A DNA stretch of 32,181 bases from Oscillospiraceae bacterium (GCA_017439425.1 JAFSJE010000018.1:1-32181); one strand, 5' to 3'. Positions 14,885 to 24,882 are shown, counted from the first letter of the stretch. Program-made: numbers and translations. Notes: generated by a model from the sequence alone, not told the origin.

Positions 14885-15904
14885 TTATTCTCCTACCTTC
14901 ATTAGTTCAACATTTTCTTCGATAGCGCCGCAGATATTATTCTCGGCACACTTCATAGCCTGATAGACTGCGGAACGGATGTCCTTCGCCTTGCTCGAGC
15001 CGTGGGCCTTGATAACGGGCTTTGCAATTCCGAGAAGCATCGTACCGCCGATCTCGGAGGCGTCAAAGAGCTTCTTGAATGCCTTTAAGCCGTCCTTAAC
15101 GATGAGAGCCGCAAGCTTTGTAAACGCGCTCTTTGTGAATATACCCTTTATTTCGCCCATAGCAAAAATTCCGAGTCCCTCGGCGCCCTTGAGTAGGACG
15201 TTGCCGGTAAAGCCGTCGGTCACGAGCACGTCGCAGTCGCCGTTAAAGGCGCCGCGCGCCTCCACGTTGCCGACGAAGTTGATTCTTCCCTCTTCGCCTG
15301 CCGTCTTGAGAAGTTTGTACGTCTCGCGCTGAAGCTCGGTGCCCTTAGTTTCCTCAGTGCCGATATTGAGAAGACCAACTCTCGGGTTTTTTATGCCCTT
15401 AAGCTTCGACATATAGAAGTGTCCCATATATGCGAACTGCATAAGATACTCCGGCGTGCATTCGGCGTTAGCACCGCAGTCGAGCAGAAGGAAGCCTCCG
15501 TCCTTTCCGGGCATAGCCATGCTGAGAACCGCGCGGCGCACGCCTTTGATGCGCTTTACAAGCAGCGTAGCGCCAGAGAGAAGGGCGCCGGTGGAGCCTG
15601 CGGATACCATGGCGTCTGCCTTGCCATCCTTAAGCATTTTAAGTCCGACGGTCATTGAGGAATCGGGCTTTGCACGGCACGCGGTCGCGGGATCGTCCTC
15701 CATCTCAACAACCTCGGTGGCATTCAGTATCTCCACTCCCGCCGGTATTTCGGAGTAGCCGAGCTCATTGAGACATCTGAGTATCTCTTCCGTCTTGCCG
15801 GCGAGAACTATCTCACAGGAAAACTCCTTATTCGCGTCTATCGCGCCCTTGACTATCTCAAGCGGGGCGTTATCTCCGCCCATCGCATCAACTATAACTT
15901 TCAT
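14885..15904 (-). CDS. plsX: PlsX, phosphate acyltransferase
   Basis: 339 residues. The start [14 protein letters not shown] and the internal SAGSTGALL and [15 protein letters not shown] segments are diagnostic. PlsX turns acyl-ACP into acyl-phosphate, the first step of phospholipid synthesis with PlsY. Its 5' end overlaps the trmFO 3' end by 17 bases, which fits tight operon packing. The expected ACP gene is not adjacent and must lie elsewhere. Confidence 0.95.
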   Translation of the reverse strand: MKVIVDAMGGDNAPLEIVKGAIDANKEFSCEIVLAGKTEEILRCLNELGYSEIPAGVEILNATEVVEMEDDPATACRAKPDSSMTVGLKMLKDGKADAMVSAGSTGALLSGATLLVKRIKGVRRAVLSMAMPGKDGGFLLLDCGANAECTPEYLMQFAYMGHFYMSKLKGIKNPRVGLLNIGTEETKGTELQRETYKLLKTAGEEGRINFVGNVEARGAFNGDCDVLVTDGFTGNVLLKGAEGLGIFAMGEIKGIFTKSAFTKLAALIVKDGLKAFKKLFDASEIGGTMLLGIAKPVIKAHGSSKAKDIRSAVYQAMKCAENNICGAIEENVELMKVGE

Positions 15905-17195
15905 TCTTCTTCTCCTCTATGATTGCAAGCGCTCTTTCCGAAATGGCGAGATTCTTGTTTCTCTTGCCCTTGACTCTGTGGTCAAGCGGTGTGATAATGC
16001 CGAAGTTTACGTTCATTGGCTGAAAATCTCCGACGCTTCCGCCGGAAACGTATAGGCTCAGCGCGCCGATAGCGGTCTCCTGCGGGAAATCCATCGGGGA
16101 AAGTCCAAGCAGCTCACGCGCGCACTCGATTCCCGCGAGCATACCGGAAGCCGCGGACTCTATATAGCCCTCTACACCGGTCATCTGACCGGCAAAGCTG
16201 ATGCGCGGGTCGCTTCTCAGTCTGTAATAGCGATCAAGAAGTCTCGGCGAGTCGAGATATGTATTTCTGTGCATAACTCCGTAACGCACGAACTGAGCGT
16301 TTCTGAGCGCGGGTATCATTGAGAACACGCGCTTCTGCTCCGGGAATTTAAGGTGCGTCTGAAAGCCGACGATATTATAGAGCGTGCCGTCGGAGTTGTC
16401 CATTCTGAGCTGAACTACGGCATACGGCTCTTTACCTGTTCTCGGATTCACAAGTCCTACAGGCTTTAACGGTCCGTAGCGCAGCGTGTCGATGCCTCGT
16501 CGCGCCATGACCTCAACCGGCATGCAGCCCTCAAATACGCCGCCGTCGTCAAAGCCGTGAAGCTGCGCCTCCTCTGCAGAGCAGAGCTCCTTCACAAAGG
16601 CATCGTACTCTTCGCGCTCCATCGGGCAGTTCACATAGTCAGCCGTACCCTTATCATAGCGCGAAGCCATCCACGCGGACTCCATATCCACGCTCTCGAG
16701 CGTGACTATCGGCGCAACTGCGTCGAAGAAGTGAAGCCCCTCGCCTCCTGTAAGCGAGGCTATCTTATCCGCCATAGCGCCGTCGGTAAGCGGGCCGGTG
16801 GCGATTATCACGCGCCCATCGGGAATATCAGTTATCTCATCGCACACAACGGTGATATTCGGGTGGTTCTTTATTTTTTCCGTTACCGCTCTGGAGAAAT
16901 CCTCTCTTGCGACGGCAAGCGCGCCGCCTGCCGGCACCTTATTTGCGTCAGCTGCGGTCATGATAACGCTGCCAAGTCTGCGCATCTCCTCCTTAAGAAG
17001 TCCGATGGCGTTCGTAAGCTCATCAGAGCGCAGAGAATTTGAACAGACGAGCTCGGCAAAATCGTCTGATACGTGAGCCGGAGAGTGACTCTTCGGCTTC
17101 ATCTCGCATAGTGTAACTTTAATTCCGCGCTCGGCAAGCTGCCAAGCCGCCTCACAGCCGGCAAGTCCGGCTCCGACTACCGTAACGCTGTTCAT
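15888..17195 (-). CDS. trmFO: TrmFO, folate- and FAD-dependent tRNA (uracil-5-) methyltransferase
   Basis: 435 residues, normal length. An N-terminal FAD-binding fold ([19 protein letters not shown]) is followed by CEMKP and CSNSLRSD, with Cys51 in the position of a conserved functional cysteine. [15 protein letters not shown] and the late [16 protein letters not shown] motif fit the GidA/TrmFO family, and the length excludes the longer MnmG. The enzyme uses methylenetetrahydrofolate to make T54 in the tRNA T-loop. Its start overlaps the topA stop by 4 bases, matching the topA-trmFO order of Bacillus. Confidence 0.95.
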   Translation of the reverse strand: MNSVTVVGAGLAGCEAAWQLAERGIKVTLCEMKPKSHSPAHVSDDFAELVCSNSLRSDELTNAIGLLKEEMRRLGSVIMTAADANKVPAGGALAVAREDFSRAVTEKIKNHPNITVVCDEITDIPDGRVIIATGPLTDGAMADKIASLTGGEGLHFFDAVAPIVTLESVDMESAWMASRYDKGTADYVNCPMEREEYDAFVKELCSAEEAQLHGFDDGGVFEGCMPVEVMARRGIDTLRYGPLKPVGLVNPRTGKEPYAVVQLRMDNSDGTLYNIVGFQTHLKFPEQKRVFSMIPALRNAQFVRYGVMHRNTYLDSPRLLDRYYRLRSDPRISFAGQMTGVEGYIESAASGMLAGIECARELLGLSPMDFPQETAIGALSLYVSGGSVGDFQPMNVNFGIITPLDHRVKGKRNKNLAISERALAIIEEKKNESYS

Positions 17196-19468
17196 TCCGT
17201 CTTGGACGACTTGCGTGAGGTCGTTTTCTTCGCGGTCGTGGTTTTCTTCGCGGTCGTGGTTTTCTTTGTAGCAGTATTTTTTCCTGCGGTTTTCTTAGCA
17301 GTCTTTTTCGCGGTTTCCTTCTTCTCCGGCTCCGCAGCGGCATCAGCAGTTGCAGTCTTGCGCTTGTAGCCGCGCTTGTCCTCCGGAAGGAAGCGGCTGC
17401 ACTCCTCGTTTATGCAGAAGGGCTTGGACGCGCCTCTCCCGCTGCGCTTGAAGAGCGTTTTCCCACACTCAGGGCAGTTATCCTTCGTCGGAACGTCCCA
17501 GGTCATAAAGCCGCAGTCCTTGCCTCTCTCGCAGGCATAATATTTATATCCCTTCTGGCTAGTGCGCTGAAGGATGCGGCTGCCGCACTTCGGACATTTG
17601 CCGGGCATTTCAACGACGATAGGCTTTGTGAATGTGCACTCCGGGAAGCCCGGGCAGGCGAGGAACCTGCCGAATCTGCCGGTCTTTACGACCATCTTTC
17701 TGCCGCAGACGTCGCACACCTCGTCCGACTCCTCAGCCGGAACCTTGATATACTCGCCCTCGAGCGCTTTCTCGGCATTGGTGAGTGCAGAATCGAACGG
17801 CCCGTAGAACTCTCTGAGAACTTCCTTCCACGGCTTTTCGCCCTTTTCAACGGAGTCGAGCTCGCCCTCCATCCTCGCGGTAAAGCCGATATCGACGATA
17901 TCGTTGAAGCGATCCTCCATAAGCTTCGTCACGACCTCGCCAAGCGGCGTCGGACGGAGCGCTTTGTTCTCTTTTACAACATACTCGCGGTCAAGAATCG
18001 TGGAAACAGTCGGAGCGTAGGTACTCGGGCGGCCAACGCCGGACTCCTCCATCGCCTTGACGAGAGTCGCCTCAGTATATCTCGCGGGCGGCTGAGTGAA
18101 TTTCTGCTCCTCGATAAACTTCACAAGGCTCAGCTTTTCACCCTCGTGGAGCTCCGGAAGCGGTATTTCGCGCTCGTCGCTCTCCTCATCTCTGCCCTCC
18201 TCGTAAATCGCGGTGAAGCCCGCAAACTTTACGCTTGTGGCATTGGCGCGGAATGTATGACCCTTTGCCTCGCAGTCGACAGTCACGCTGTCATAGATTG
18301 CAGGCGACATCTGGCTTGCGATAAAGCGGTTCCATATAAGTCTGTATAATCTGTACTGCTCGGGTGTAAGGCTCGTCCTGACCTTCTCCGGTGTAAGGAA
18401 CGGATCGGAGGGTCTGATCGCCTCATGCGCGTCCTGAGCGGAATTTTTCGATTTGAAGCGGCGCGGAGAGCCGGGATAGTATTCATCTCCGTAGCGAGAA
18501 GTAATAAGCTGACCTGCCGCCTTGAGAGCCTCCTCAGAAATTCTCAGGGAGTCAGTTCTCATATAGGTAATAAGGCCGACAGTGCCCTCTCCCTCGACGT
18601 CAACGCCCTCGTAGAGCTGCTGCGCAACGCTCATTGTGCGGCGGGTGGTCATCGAAAGCTTTCTCGACGCCTCCTGCTGGAGCGTGCTCGTTATGAACGG
18701 GGGCGCGGGGTTGCGGCTCTTATCCTGCTTTTTTACGCTCTTAACGATAAATTCAGCGCCTTCAAGCTCTCGCTTGACGCTCTCGACCTCTTCAAGGCTC
18801 TTAAGCTCGCGCTTTTTGCCGTTAAAGCTGTAATACCTCGTCAGAAATTCAACGCTCGCACCGTTTCTGAGCCTTGCGTCGAGGTGCCAATACTCCTGCG
18901 GCACGAAATTTCTGATCTCATTCTCTCTGTCAACTACCATTCTCGTGGCGACAGACTGCACTCTGCCGGCGCTGAGACCGCGGCGGATCTTCTTCCATAG
19001 AAGCGGAGAGAGCTTGTAGCCGACGATGCGGTCAAGTATCCTTCGCGCCTGCTGAGCGTCAACAAGGTCAATATCGATCTTTCTCGGATGGGTAATAGAA
19101 TCCTGCACTACGCGCTTTGTGATCTCGTTGAAGGTTACTCTGTAAACCTCGCTGTCCGGAATTCCGAGCAGCTTCTGAAGATGCCAGCTTATCGCCTCGC
19201 CTTCGCGGTCCGGGTCGGTCGCAAGATAGACGGTCTTTGCGCTCTTCGCCGCCTTCTTTAGTTCGCTTATCGTATCCTCTCTGCCCTTGACCGGGATATA
19301 CTGCGGCTCAAAGTCGCCCTCGATATCCACGCCCATAGTGCTCTTCGGCAGATCGCGAAGGTGTCCCATGGATGCGACGACCTTATAATCCGGTCCGAGG
19401 TATTTCATAATAGTCTTCGCCTTTGCCGGCGACTCGACTATAACAAGATTTTTTGCGCTTGGTGCCAT
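17192..19468 (-). CDS. topA: DNA topoisomerase I
   Basis: 758 residues. The Toprim domain has [13 protein letters not shown] and [13 protein letters not shown]; the active-site Tyr302 lies in [10 protein letters not shown]. Three C-terminal zinc fingers follow (CDVCGRKM...C...C, CPKCGSR...C...C, CPECGKT...C...C), then a Lys/Thr/Ala-rich tail of about 45 residues with repeats of TAKKTT. The enzyme relaxes negative supercoils. The tail probably binds DNA non-specifically, as in other TopA proteins with basic tails. GTGAGG precedes the ATG. It sits between dprA and trmFO, the usual order in Firmicutes. Confidence 0.96.
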   Translation of the reverse strand: MAPSAKNLVIVESPAKAKTIMKYLGPDYKVVASMGHLRDLPKSTMGVDIEGDFEPQYIPVKGREDTISELKKAAKSAKTVYLATDPDREGEAISWHLQKLLGIPDSEVYRVTFNEITKRVVQDSITHPRKIDIDLVDAQQARRILDRIVGYKLSPLLWKKIRRGLSAGRVQSVATRMVVDRENEIRNFVPQEYWHLDARLRNGASVEFLTRYYSFNGKKRELKSLEEVESVKRELEGAEFIVKSVKKQDKSRNPAPPFITSTLQQEASRKLSMTTRRTMSVAQQLYEGVDVEGEGTVGLITYMRTDSLRISEEALKAAGQLITSRYGDEYYPGSPRRFKSKNSAQDAHEAIRPSDPFLTPEKVRTSLTPEQYRLYRLIWNRFIASQMSPAIYDSVTVDCEAKGHTFRANATSVKFAGFTAIYEEGRDEESDEREIPLPELHEGEKLSLVKFIEEQKFTQPPARYTEATLVKAMEESGVGRPSTYAPTVSTILDREYVVKENKALRPTPLGEVVTKLMEDRFNDIVDIGFTARMEGELDSVEKGEKPWKEVLREFYGPFDSALTNAEKALEGEYIKVPAEESDEVCDVCGRKMVVKTGRFGRFLACPGFPECTFTKPIVVEMPGKCPKCGSRILQRTSQKGYKYYACERGKDCGFMTWDVPTKDNCPECGKTLFKRSGRGASKPFCINEECSRFLPEDKRGYKRKTATADAAAEPEKKETAKKTAKKTAGKNTATKKTTTAKKTTTAKKTTSRKSSKTE
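17221..17266. repeat. 18 bp tandem repeat inside the topA tail
   Basis: Two perfect 18 bp copies (17231-17248 and 17249-17266) are preceded by a partial copy at 17221-17230. They encode the TAKKTT repeats of the basic C-terminal tail. Copy number may vary between strains. Confidence 0.8.
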
Positions 19469-19481
19469 TATTAAGCCTCAC

Positions 19482-20711
19482 TTATGATATTTTAATATGC
19501 GCCGTATATCTCTTTCCGGCGTTCTGTGTAACATAGCCGCTGAGCTCCATCATCGTCATCGCAGCCATGACGTCCTCGGCAGGAAGTCCTGTGCGCTCGA
19601 TAATGGTATCAATATGGATATTCGGCTCATTCATAGACTTGATTATAGCGGTTTCCTCAGGATTTAATTCCTCTGGAGCCACCGATATTTCAATATAATC
19701 CTCGCTATCGGGCTTGTCAACCGCTTTTTTCTCCGGTTTATGCTTATTTTTGTTCGTTTCGTCCTTTTTGGGAAGCTCCTCGTCAATAAGGCGCTTCTTC
19801 CCGTAGTCATCAAGCTCGTAGATCTTTTTCGGTCTTCCGAGCTTCTGCGGAAACTTCAGAAGGTACTCCTCAAGCACGTCCTTGCCCTCGAATACCGGGG
19901 TCGCTCCCTCTCTTATAAGATTGTTCGACCCGATAGAAGCCCTGCTGTCCGGTGAACCTGGCAGCACAAAAACGTCGCGTCCCTGATCAACTGCTCTGCG
20001 CGCGGTTATTAACGCGCCCGAGAGTTCAGGAGCCTCGATAACGAGAACACCGACGGCAAGTCCGCTCATTATTCTGTTTCTTATCGGAAAGTTCTTTCCC
20101 TCCGGCGGCGTACCGGGAGGAAACTCCGAAATGAGGCATCCGCAGTGGATAACGCTCTCATAAAGATCTTCGTTGAACTTCGGATAAACGACATCTATCC
20201 CGTTTCCGAGCACTCCGATTACCTTGCCTCCGGCGCGAAGAGCGCCCTTCGCCGCGGCGGAATCTATCCCCCGCGCAAGACCGGTAATCACAAGTCCTCC
20301 TCCACGGGCAATCTCGTAGCCGAAGCGCTCGCTCATCATAACGCCGTAGCTTGTGCAGGCGCGTGTTCCGACAACGGTGATTGCCGCCTCCTCATCGATA
20401 AGCGGCAGCCTGCCCTTAACGTAGAGCACCATTGGCGGATCATAAATCTGCTTTAGTCTGTGCGGATAAACGCCGTCGGCGCAGGTGATAATGTCAATAT
20501 ATTTTTCTTCGCAATCACCGATTATCTTATTGACCGGCGCCATGCTCTTGTCGAGAATCGGTGAGCAGTCGAAATCAAATTTCTTAAGGTCATCCTCGCG
20601 TGTAAAATACACTTTCTCAGGACTGCCGAAGTAATCAATAAGAGCATACCTGTTCGGAAGCGAAATACCGCGCTTCTCCGCGAGCCATATCCAATACTTC
20701 AGCTCTGCCAT
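19482..20711 (-). CDS. dprA: DprA/Smf, DNA-processing protein
   Basis: 409 residues. The N-terminal helical region is followed by the Rossmann core: YPHRLKQIYDPPMVLYVKG, VVGTRACTSYG, ITGLARGIDSAAAKGAL, LGNGIDVVYP and FPIRNRIMSGL, all diagnostic. A Lys/Glu-rich linker (about 300-330) leads to a C-terminal winged-helix-like domain (DTIIERTGLPAEDVMAAMTMMELSGYV). DprA protects incoming single-stranded DNA and loads RecA in natural transformation, and it is kept in many species not known to be competent. It lies 13 bases upstream of topA and 12 bases after the SpoU gene. Confidence 0.95.
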   Translation of the reverse strand: MAELKYWIWLAEKRGISLPNRYALIDYFGSPEKVYFTREDDLKKFDFDCSPILDKSMAPVNKIIGDCEEKYIDIITCADGVYPHRLKQIYDPPMVLYVKGRLPLIDEEAAITVVGTRACTSYGVMMSERFGYEIARGGGLVITGLARGIDSAAAKGALRAGGKVIGVLGNGIDVVYPKFNEDLYESVIHCGCLISEFPPGTPPEGKNFPIRNRIMSGLAVGVLVIEAPELSGALITARRAVDQGRDVFVLPGSPDSRASIGSNNLIREGATPVFEGKDVLEEYLLKFPQKLGRPKKIYELDDYGKKRLIDEELPKKDETNKNKHKPEKKAVDKPDSEDYIEISVAPEELNPEETAIIKSMNEPNIHIDTIIERTGLPAEDVMAAMTMMELSGYVTQNAGKRYTAHIKIS

Positions 20712-20723
20712 AACCCCAGCTCC

Positions 20724-21470
20724 TTAAAGATTATCTTTTGTCATTTCCCACATAAGAACAGACGCGGCTACCGACGCGTTGAGCGACTCACAGTACGGAG
20801 TCATCGGGATAATGATCGTACCGTCGCAGGAGGCAATCATCTCGCTTGTCAGCCCTCTGCCCTCGTTGCCTACGGCGACAGCGCAGTTTCTGAGACTAAT
20901 GCTTCTGATATCCGAGGCTTCGTCGCTCAGCGCCGCGGCATATATCGGCGTTGTGCCCTTAAGCTCTGTCAGCTCATCGAGCGTTAATCTGTAAACCGGC
21001 TTTTTGAACGCCGCGCCCATTGTGGCACGGATCGTTTTGGGACTGTACGCGTCAGCGCAGTCGCCGACGAGCACTACCCGCTTTATACCGAAGGCGTTTG
21101 CCGTTCGTATGACAGTTCCCACGTTGCCGGGATCCTGAATATTCTCGAGGATAATCGAGCCCTCAAGCGATCCGAGCGCGCCGAACTCCGGCATTTTAGC
21201 GGAGAACACCACGCTCTGCGGGGTTTTCTGCTGACTTATCGCCTCGATGATATCCCGCTCCGTTTCATAGAGGGTCGTACCCTTAGGCAGATCAACCGGC
21301 AGCTCGCCAGCTGCGAAAACCTCATGAAGCTCCAGTTTGGAAGCAATCGCCTCCCCAAGAAGCTTATATCCGTCGCACAGAATCTCTCCGCACTCGGCTC
21401 TGTACAATGCGTCCGCGCCGAGGCGCTTTAGATGCTGAACGCGCTCATTTTTGCGCGAGGTTATCTTCAT
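20724..21470 (-). CDS. TrmH/SpoU-family RNA 2'-O-ribose methyltransferase
   Basis: 248 residues. An N-terminal substrate-binding domain (about 1-90) is followed by the SPOUT knot with its three motifs: LENIQDPGNVGTVIRTA, VAVGNEGRGL and IPMTPYCESLNASVAASV. These enzymes methylate the 2'-OH of rRNA or tRNA with SAM. The exact target (for example a 23S rRNA site, as in RlmB) is not readable from sequence. Its ATG overlaps the LURP-one stop by one base (TGATG), and it precedes dprA by 12 bases. Confidence 0.9.
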   Translation of the reverse strand: MKITSRKNERVQHLKRLGADALYRAECGEILCDGYKLLGEAIASKLELHEVFAAGELPVDLPKGTTLYETERDIIEAISQQKTPQSVVFSAKMPEFGALGSLEGSIILENIQDPGNVGTVIRTANAFGIKRVVLVGDCADAYSPKTIRATMGAAFKKPVYRLTLDELTELKGTTPIYAAALSDEASDIRSISLRNCAVAVGNEGRGLTSEMIASCDGTIIIPMTPYCESLNASVAASVLMWEMTKDNL

Positions 21471-21979
21471 CAGCTGCCCGACGAAACGGATGCTGAGGAC
21501 GCTGCCGCCGCCTGAGAGGCGAGAACGGCGTCGATTGCAAGCACCGCACCGAGAGCTGTAAGCGTGTCTGCGCTGTCGGAAAGGTCGAGCTCATAGCTGT
21601 CGCCCCAGCTCATCCACTTTTTGTGTACGGATACAACAGAGAAGCCCTTCGCGTCGATGATATTATAGTCATGCTCCCAGAAGCTTCCCTCGATTTTCCA
21701 GTCAAGGCCGACGATCTCATACTTCGGCTTGAACCACGAAAAGAGCTGATGGATCTCGAAAAGATACTTCTCTCCCTGATAGACATAAAATCTCGGGAAA
21801 AGCGTCCAGAGCTTCTGCTTGAGAAAGAGCACCTCGTTGCCGGCTGTATCGTAAACATGGAACTTCTTTCCGATAGTCCAGAACTCGCCCTCGACGTTAT
21901 ATACGGGGTTGCCGAGCTCATCGGTAACGGAGAACTTATCCTTAAGTGAAAAAACCTTCTGTTTAATAAACAGCTTCAT
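21470..21979 (-). CDS. LURP-one-related (YxjI-like) protein
   Basis: 169 residues. The repeated short strands (KQKVFSLKDKFSV, VEGEFWTIGKKFHVY, LKQKLWTLFPRFYVY, IVGLDWKIEGSFWEHDY) match the LURP-one/Tubby-like beta-barrel pattern with a central helix near the C-terminus. A Ser/Ala-rich tail follows. Bacterial members have no firm function; a ligand- or membrane-linked role is only guessed from the fold. AGGAGGTCC is a strong binding site before the ATG. A TATAAT-like box (minus strand, 22005-22000) has no good -35 partner. It is the first gene of the run leading into the SpoU, dprA and topA genes. Confidence 0.8.
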   Translation of the reverse strand: MKLFIKQKVFSLKDKFSVTDELGNPVYNVEGEFWTIGKKFHVYDTAGNEVLFLKQKLWTLFPRFYVYQGEKYLFEIHQLFSWFKPKYEIVGLDWKIEGSFWEHDYNIIDAKGFSVVSVHKKWMSWGDSYELDLSDSADTLTALGAVLAIDAVLASQAAAASSASVSSGS

Positions 21980-22109
21980 AATAGGACCTCCTATAATAAA
22001 TTATAAAATTTTACCCCGATCCTCACCCTCGCCCGCGGGTCAATGCATGGTAGTAAGGATACGCAAATAGTATGCAAGTATACGATGTCGGAGCATAAAG
22101 CGTAAGAAC

Positions 22110-22190
22110 GGGGATTCGAACCCCTCCCTGCTCATCAGGCACCATACAGTGTCTGTAATAACTCACAGACGGGAGTTTTGCATTCGCTCC
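22110..22190 (-). other. Four-hairpin stretch with a tRNA T-arm-like hairpin; unclassified
   Basis: Read on the minus strand, GGGG-TTCGAAT-CCCC (22124-22110) looks exactly like a tRNA T-arm. Upstream of it are CCTG/CAGG (22127-22139), an 8 bp stem with 4-base loop (22151-22170) and GGAG/CTCC (22172-22190). No acceptor stem, D-arm or 7-base anticodon loop can be drawn, so it is not a working tRNA. It could be a tRNA remnant, an integration scar or an unknown structured RNA. The flanks 21980-22109 and 22191-22212 hold no gene. Confidence 0.4.
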
Positions 22191-22212
22191 TGCGGGTTAC
22201 CAACTTAATTAT

Positions 22213-22665
22213 TTATTTAAGCTCCGTAATCCAGTTTGCTTCCTGAATTGCGTTATCGGTGACTCTCAGCTCCTTTGCAAGCTCGTCGGCCTTTTTCTGA
22301 ACAGCCTTGACATCAACGGCGGGAAGGAGCTTTATCTCAGTGCGCGAGGCTCTTCTTGCGATCTGACTTGCCGCGCCTACAAGGTCGCGGTATACGGCGA
22401 GCTGAACCTTAAGCACATCGCGTGAAGCGATCATATCGGTGATCGTTACGCCGTTAATTACAGTTTCGCAGTTTGTGCGGTTTATTTTTGCAATAAGAGT
22501 TCGGAGTCTGTCCGTGCACTCGTCAAGCTCGCGGATAAGTTCACCGGGATCCTCGGCAGGGCTCTCTCCCTCCTGAACTATCGCGTTATTATATAATCTT
22601 GACCGCAGAGATTCAATTTTAGCATTGAGATCAGCCCTCTCCTGGAGCGCCTCTGCCAGCTTCAT
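22213..22665 (-). CDS. DIP1984 family protein (septicolysin-like name in databases)
   Basis: 150 residues, mostly helical. The start MKLAEALQERADLNAKIESLRSRL, the NNAIVQEGESPAEDP segment, LIAKINRTN and the end KILP-like LLPAVDVKAVQKKADEL...IQEANW are the conserved blocks of the DIP1984 family. The family is widespread but lacks an assigned function; its coiled-coil-like helices suggest a structural or binding role. ATG 22665 is chosen because GAGGTG lies 6 bases upstream. Its promoter at 22718-22746 diverges from that of the membrane protein operon. Confidence 0.85.
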   Translation of the reverse strand: MKLAEALQERADLNAKIESLRSRLYNNAIVQEGESPAEDPGELIRELDECTDRLRTLIAKINRTNCETVINGVTITDMIASRDVLKVQLAVYRDLVGAASQIARRASRTEIKLLPAVDVKAVQKKADELAKELRVTDNAIQEANWITELK

Positions 22666-22717
22666 AGGAAACACCTCATTTCAGAATTATGCAGGCATAA
22701 AAACCCAATTTGAAAGG

Positions 22718-22746
22718 ATTATACCATATTAAATAGAAATTTACAA
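22718..22746 (-). promoter_or_regulatory. Sigma-A-like promoter of the DIP1984-family gene
   Basis: On the minus strand TTGTAA (22746-22741), a 17 base spacer and a perfect TATAAT (22723-22718). Confidence 0.65.
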
Positions 22747-22763
22747 GGCGCGAATACAATATA

Positions 22764-22792
22764 TTGAAAATGTTTTCATTGTGTGGTAAAAT
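22764..22792 (+). promoter_or_regulatory. Sigma-A-like promoter of the membrane protein/UbiA/GNAT operon
   Basis: TTGAAA (22764-22769), a 17 base spacer and TAAAAT (22787-22792), giving a leader of about 17 bases before the ATG at 22816. Confidence 0.65.
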
Positions 22793-22815
22793 CCCATACA
22801 AAGAGGTTTTTTATT

Positions 22816-24033
22816 ATGGATAAAAGAAAGAAAAAGATTTCCGTTATCGCCTTCTTTACCATTCTGGCGGTTTTATATCTTGCGGTCTTTATATATCTTG
22901 CTTTCTTCACAAATATCTACGATATTTCGTCAGCGCATAACGACAGATTCTTCTCCTCTGACGATATATACTTTGTGACGAGCTTTTTCTCCACCGCACC
23001 GGAGCCGTCGCTGCGTGTTATAAAGCACCCGCTTCTTTGCGCCTTCGGCTGGCTCTTTACAAATCTTGAGCACATCGTTTTCCCCGGCGGTCTGTCGCTC
23101 ACGCATCACTACGAAGCTATCGTTCTTTTTCAGATGGCGCTGAGCTGGCTTAGCAGTCTTTTCCTCTTCAGAACCGTCACCGAGCACCACGGAGTCGAGC
23201 ACAATCTCGCGCTCTCCGCCACCGCTCTCTATGCTTTAGCGTTCTCGACTGTATTTTATACCTTTATCGCGGAGAGCTTCATTTTCTCCTCATTTGCTCT
23301 GATCCTCACATATTACTTTGCGCGAAAGGGAAACTATGTTGTAACCGCCCTCCTCGGCGCTCTATGCGCCGGCATTACTATCACAAACTCTGTCGCCTGG
23401 GCGCTCATAGTATTCTTCACTTACCGCGATAGTATATGGAAGCGTCTTGCGCTTCTCATTTCCGGCGGCGCCGCGTTCTGTTTGCTCGTTTATATCACGC
23501 CCTTCCGTGAGACATTCTTTCAGAACATCATCTCCGGTGGGCTTCGCAGCGCAGAAAACTATTCTGACAGCTTCCCGATTGCCGAGCTTGTGCCGAGAGT
23601 ATTCTACGTTCTCTTCGGTTCAACTCTTTTCTACCTTGACACCTTCAACGCCTCGCCCTTCGGCGATTTTCAGGGCGACGCGCTCTCCTTTGCGCCAAGT
23701 GCGCCATATTACGTGACCATCGCCTGCATTATTTGGCTCGCGCTGATCGTTACTGCCATAGTGCTTAGCGCAAAAAGCCGTCTCTCCTGGGCTCCGATCG
23801 CCGTCATTCTTTTCAATCTCGTTCTCCACGGAGTGATTCAGTATGGTCTCAAGGAGGGCTTTCTCTACTCCCTGCACCATCTTTCAGGCGAAATTCTGCT
23901 CGTTTCCATGCTGCTCTCCAAAAAACATGGCGCCGTGCGATACGCTGTCTTTGCCGCGATAATTGCGCTGTGCGCCTGCGAAATAGTATTCAATCTGCCG
24001 GGCTATATTGAGATGCTCGGCACTGTGAGGTGA
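22816..24033 (+). CDS. Polytopic membrane protein, possibly a GT-C-type glycosyltransferase
   Basis: 405 residues with about ten transmembrane helices and a short basic N-terminus (MDKRKKK). After the first helix comes an outside loop with FFSSDDIYF and a conserved-looking IKHPLLCAFGWLF, an arrangement seen in GT-C enzymes, which carry acidic residues in the first loop and use polyprenyl-phosphate sugars as donors. No named family was recognised, so the enzyme call is inference helped by the neighbouring UbiA-type gene. ATG 22816 is preferred (AGAGG upstream) to a GTG at 22783 that lies within the promoter. The next gene starts 4 bases after the stop. Confidence 0.55.
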   Translation: MDKRKKKISVIAFFTILAVLYLAVFIYLAFFTNIYDISSAHNDRFFSSDDIYFVTSFFSTAPEPSLRVIKHPLLCAFGWLFTNLEHIVFPGGLSLTHHYEAIVLFQMALSWLSSLFLFRTVTEHHGVEHNLALSATALYALAFSTVFYTFIAESFIFSSFALILTYYFARKGNYVVTALLGALCAGITITNSVAWALIVFFTYRDSIWKRLALLISGGAAFCLLVYITPFRETFFQNIISGGLRSAENYSDSFPIAELVPRVFYVLFGSTLFYLDTFNASPFGDFQGDALSFAPSAPYYVTIACIIWLALIVTAIVLSAKSRLSWAPIAVILFNLVLHGVIQYGLKEGFLYSLHHLSGEILLVSMLLSKKHGAVRYAVFAAIIALCACEIVFNLPGYIEMLGTVR

Positions 24034-24037
24034 TACG

Positions 24038-24877
24038 GTGAAGTATTACTTTAAGCTTCTGCGCCCCAAGCACTACATAAAAAATCTGATAATCTTTATC
24101 CCGCTCGTCTTTGCCGGAAAGCTGCTCGACGCACCGATGATACTCTCCTGCCTCGGAGCTTTCGCGGTTTTCTCACTCATCAGCAGCGTTATTTATATCA
24201 TAAACGACCTGCGCGACGTGGAGAAGGATCGCCAGCATCCGACGAAGTGCAACCGTCCGATAGCTTCCGGAAAGGTAAAGCCCGCGGGCGCGATTATCGC
24301 CGCGGCGATAATACTTGTGTTATCCGTCGTGATTGGAATTCTCTGCCGCTTCGGATTGGCCGCGTGGATTATTCTCGGAGCATATTTTGCTCTCAATCTT
24401 GCATATTCTCTAGGACTGAAGCGCATTCCGATACTTGATGTTACCATCCTCGCTCTCGGCTACATTCTGCGCCTTATGCTCGGCGGCGCCGTGACCGGAA
24501 TCGAGATCTCCGGCTGGCTCTATCTCGTTATTATTTCAGTCAGCTACTATATGGGTCTCGGAAAGCGCCGCAACGAGATGCGCAGCACCTCGACAGAGTC
24601 GCGTGAGGTGCTTCGCCACTATAATTACAGCTTTCTCGATAAATCCATGCAGATGTTCCTCACCCTCGCAATCGTTTTCTACTCTCTCTGGGCGGTTTCC
24701 GCAGAAAAGAATATGCTGTGGACGATTCCGCTCGTTATCTGCATCGCGCTCAAATACTCGCTCACCATTGAGGGCGACTCTGACGGTGACCCCGTCGAGG
24801 TCATTCTCAGAGATAAAATACTTATTTTGTTAGCTTCCGCCTATGCCGCGCTTGTCGTCTGGCTGATTTATATTTGA
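24038..24877 (+). CDS. UbiA-family prenyltransferase resembling decaprenyl-phosphate phosphoribosyltransferase
   Basis: 279 residues with about eight transmembrane helices. The first aspartate motif is NDLRDVEKDRQHPTK (Asn56, Asp57, Asp60, Asp64), followed by NRPIASG. The second region reads YSLGLKRIPILDVTILALGY. The HP-x-K and RP-x-ASG pattern matches the subgroup of mycobacterial Rv3806c, which moves 5-phosphoribose from PRPP to decaprenyl phosphate; quinone- and heme-type UbiA enzymes differ here. GTG 24038 has AGGTGA 5 bases upstream. The product might be a lipid-linked ribose or arabinose donor used by the upstream membrane protein (inference). Confidence 0.75.
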   Translation: MKYYFKLLRPKHYIKNLIIFIPLVFAGKLLDAPMILSCLGAFAVFSLISSVIYIINDLRDVEKDRQHPTKCNRPIASGKVKPAGAIIAAAIILVLSVVIGILCRFGLAAWIILGAYFALNLAYSLGLKRIPILDVTILALGYILRLMLGGAVTGIEISGWLYLVIISVSYYMGLGKRRNEMRSTSTESREVLRHYNYSFLDKSMQMFLTLAIVFYSLWAVSAEKNMLWTIPLVICIALKYSLTIEGDSDGDPVEVILRDKILILLASAYAALVVWLIYI

Positions 24878-24882
24878 GGATT

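Noticed and set aside
17221-17266. Short repeat array that might be CRISPR
   Set aside because: The copies are contiguous, have no spacers, and encode the TAKKTT tail of topoisomerase I.
18425-19000. A 191-codon plus-strand open frame
   Set aside because: It is a shadow of topA, with no binding site or recognisable domain.
22110-22124. A tRNA gene at the TTCGAAT hairpin
   Set aside because: No acceptor stem, D-arm or 7-base anticodon loop can be drawn at the right distance; a tmRNA was also considered and its 5' signature is absent.
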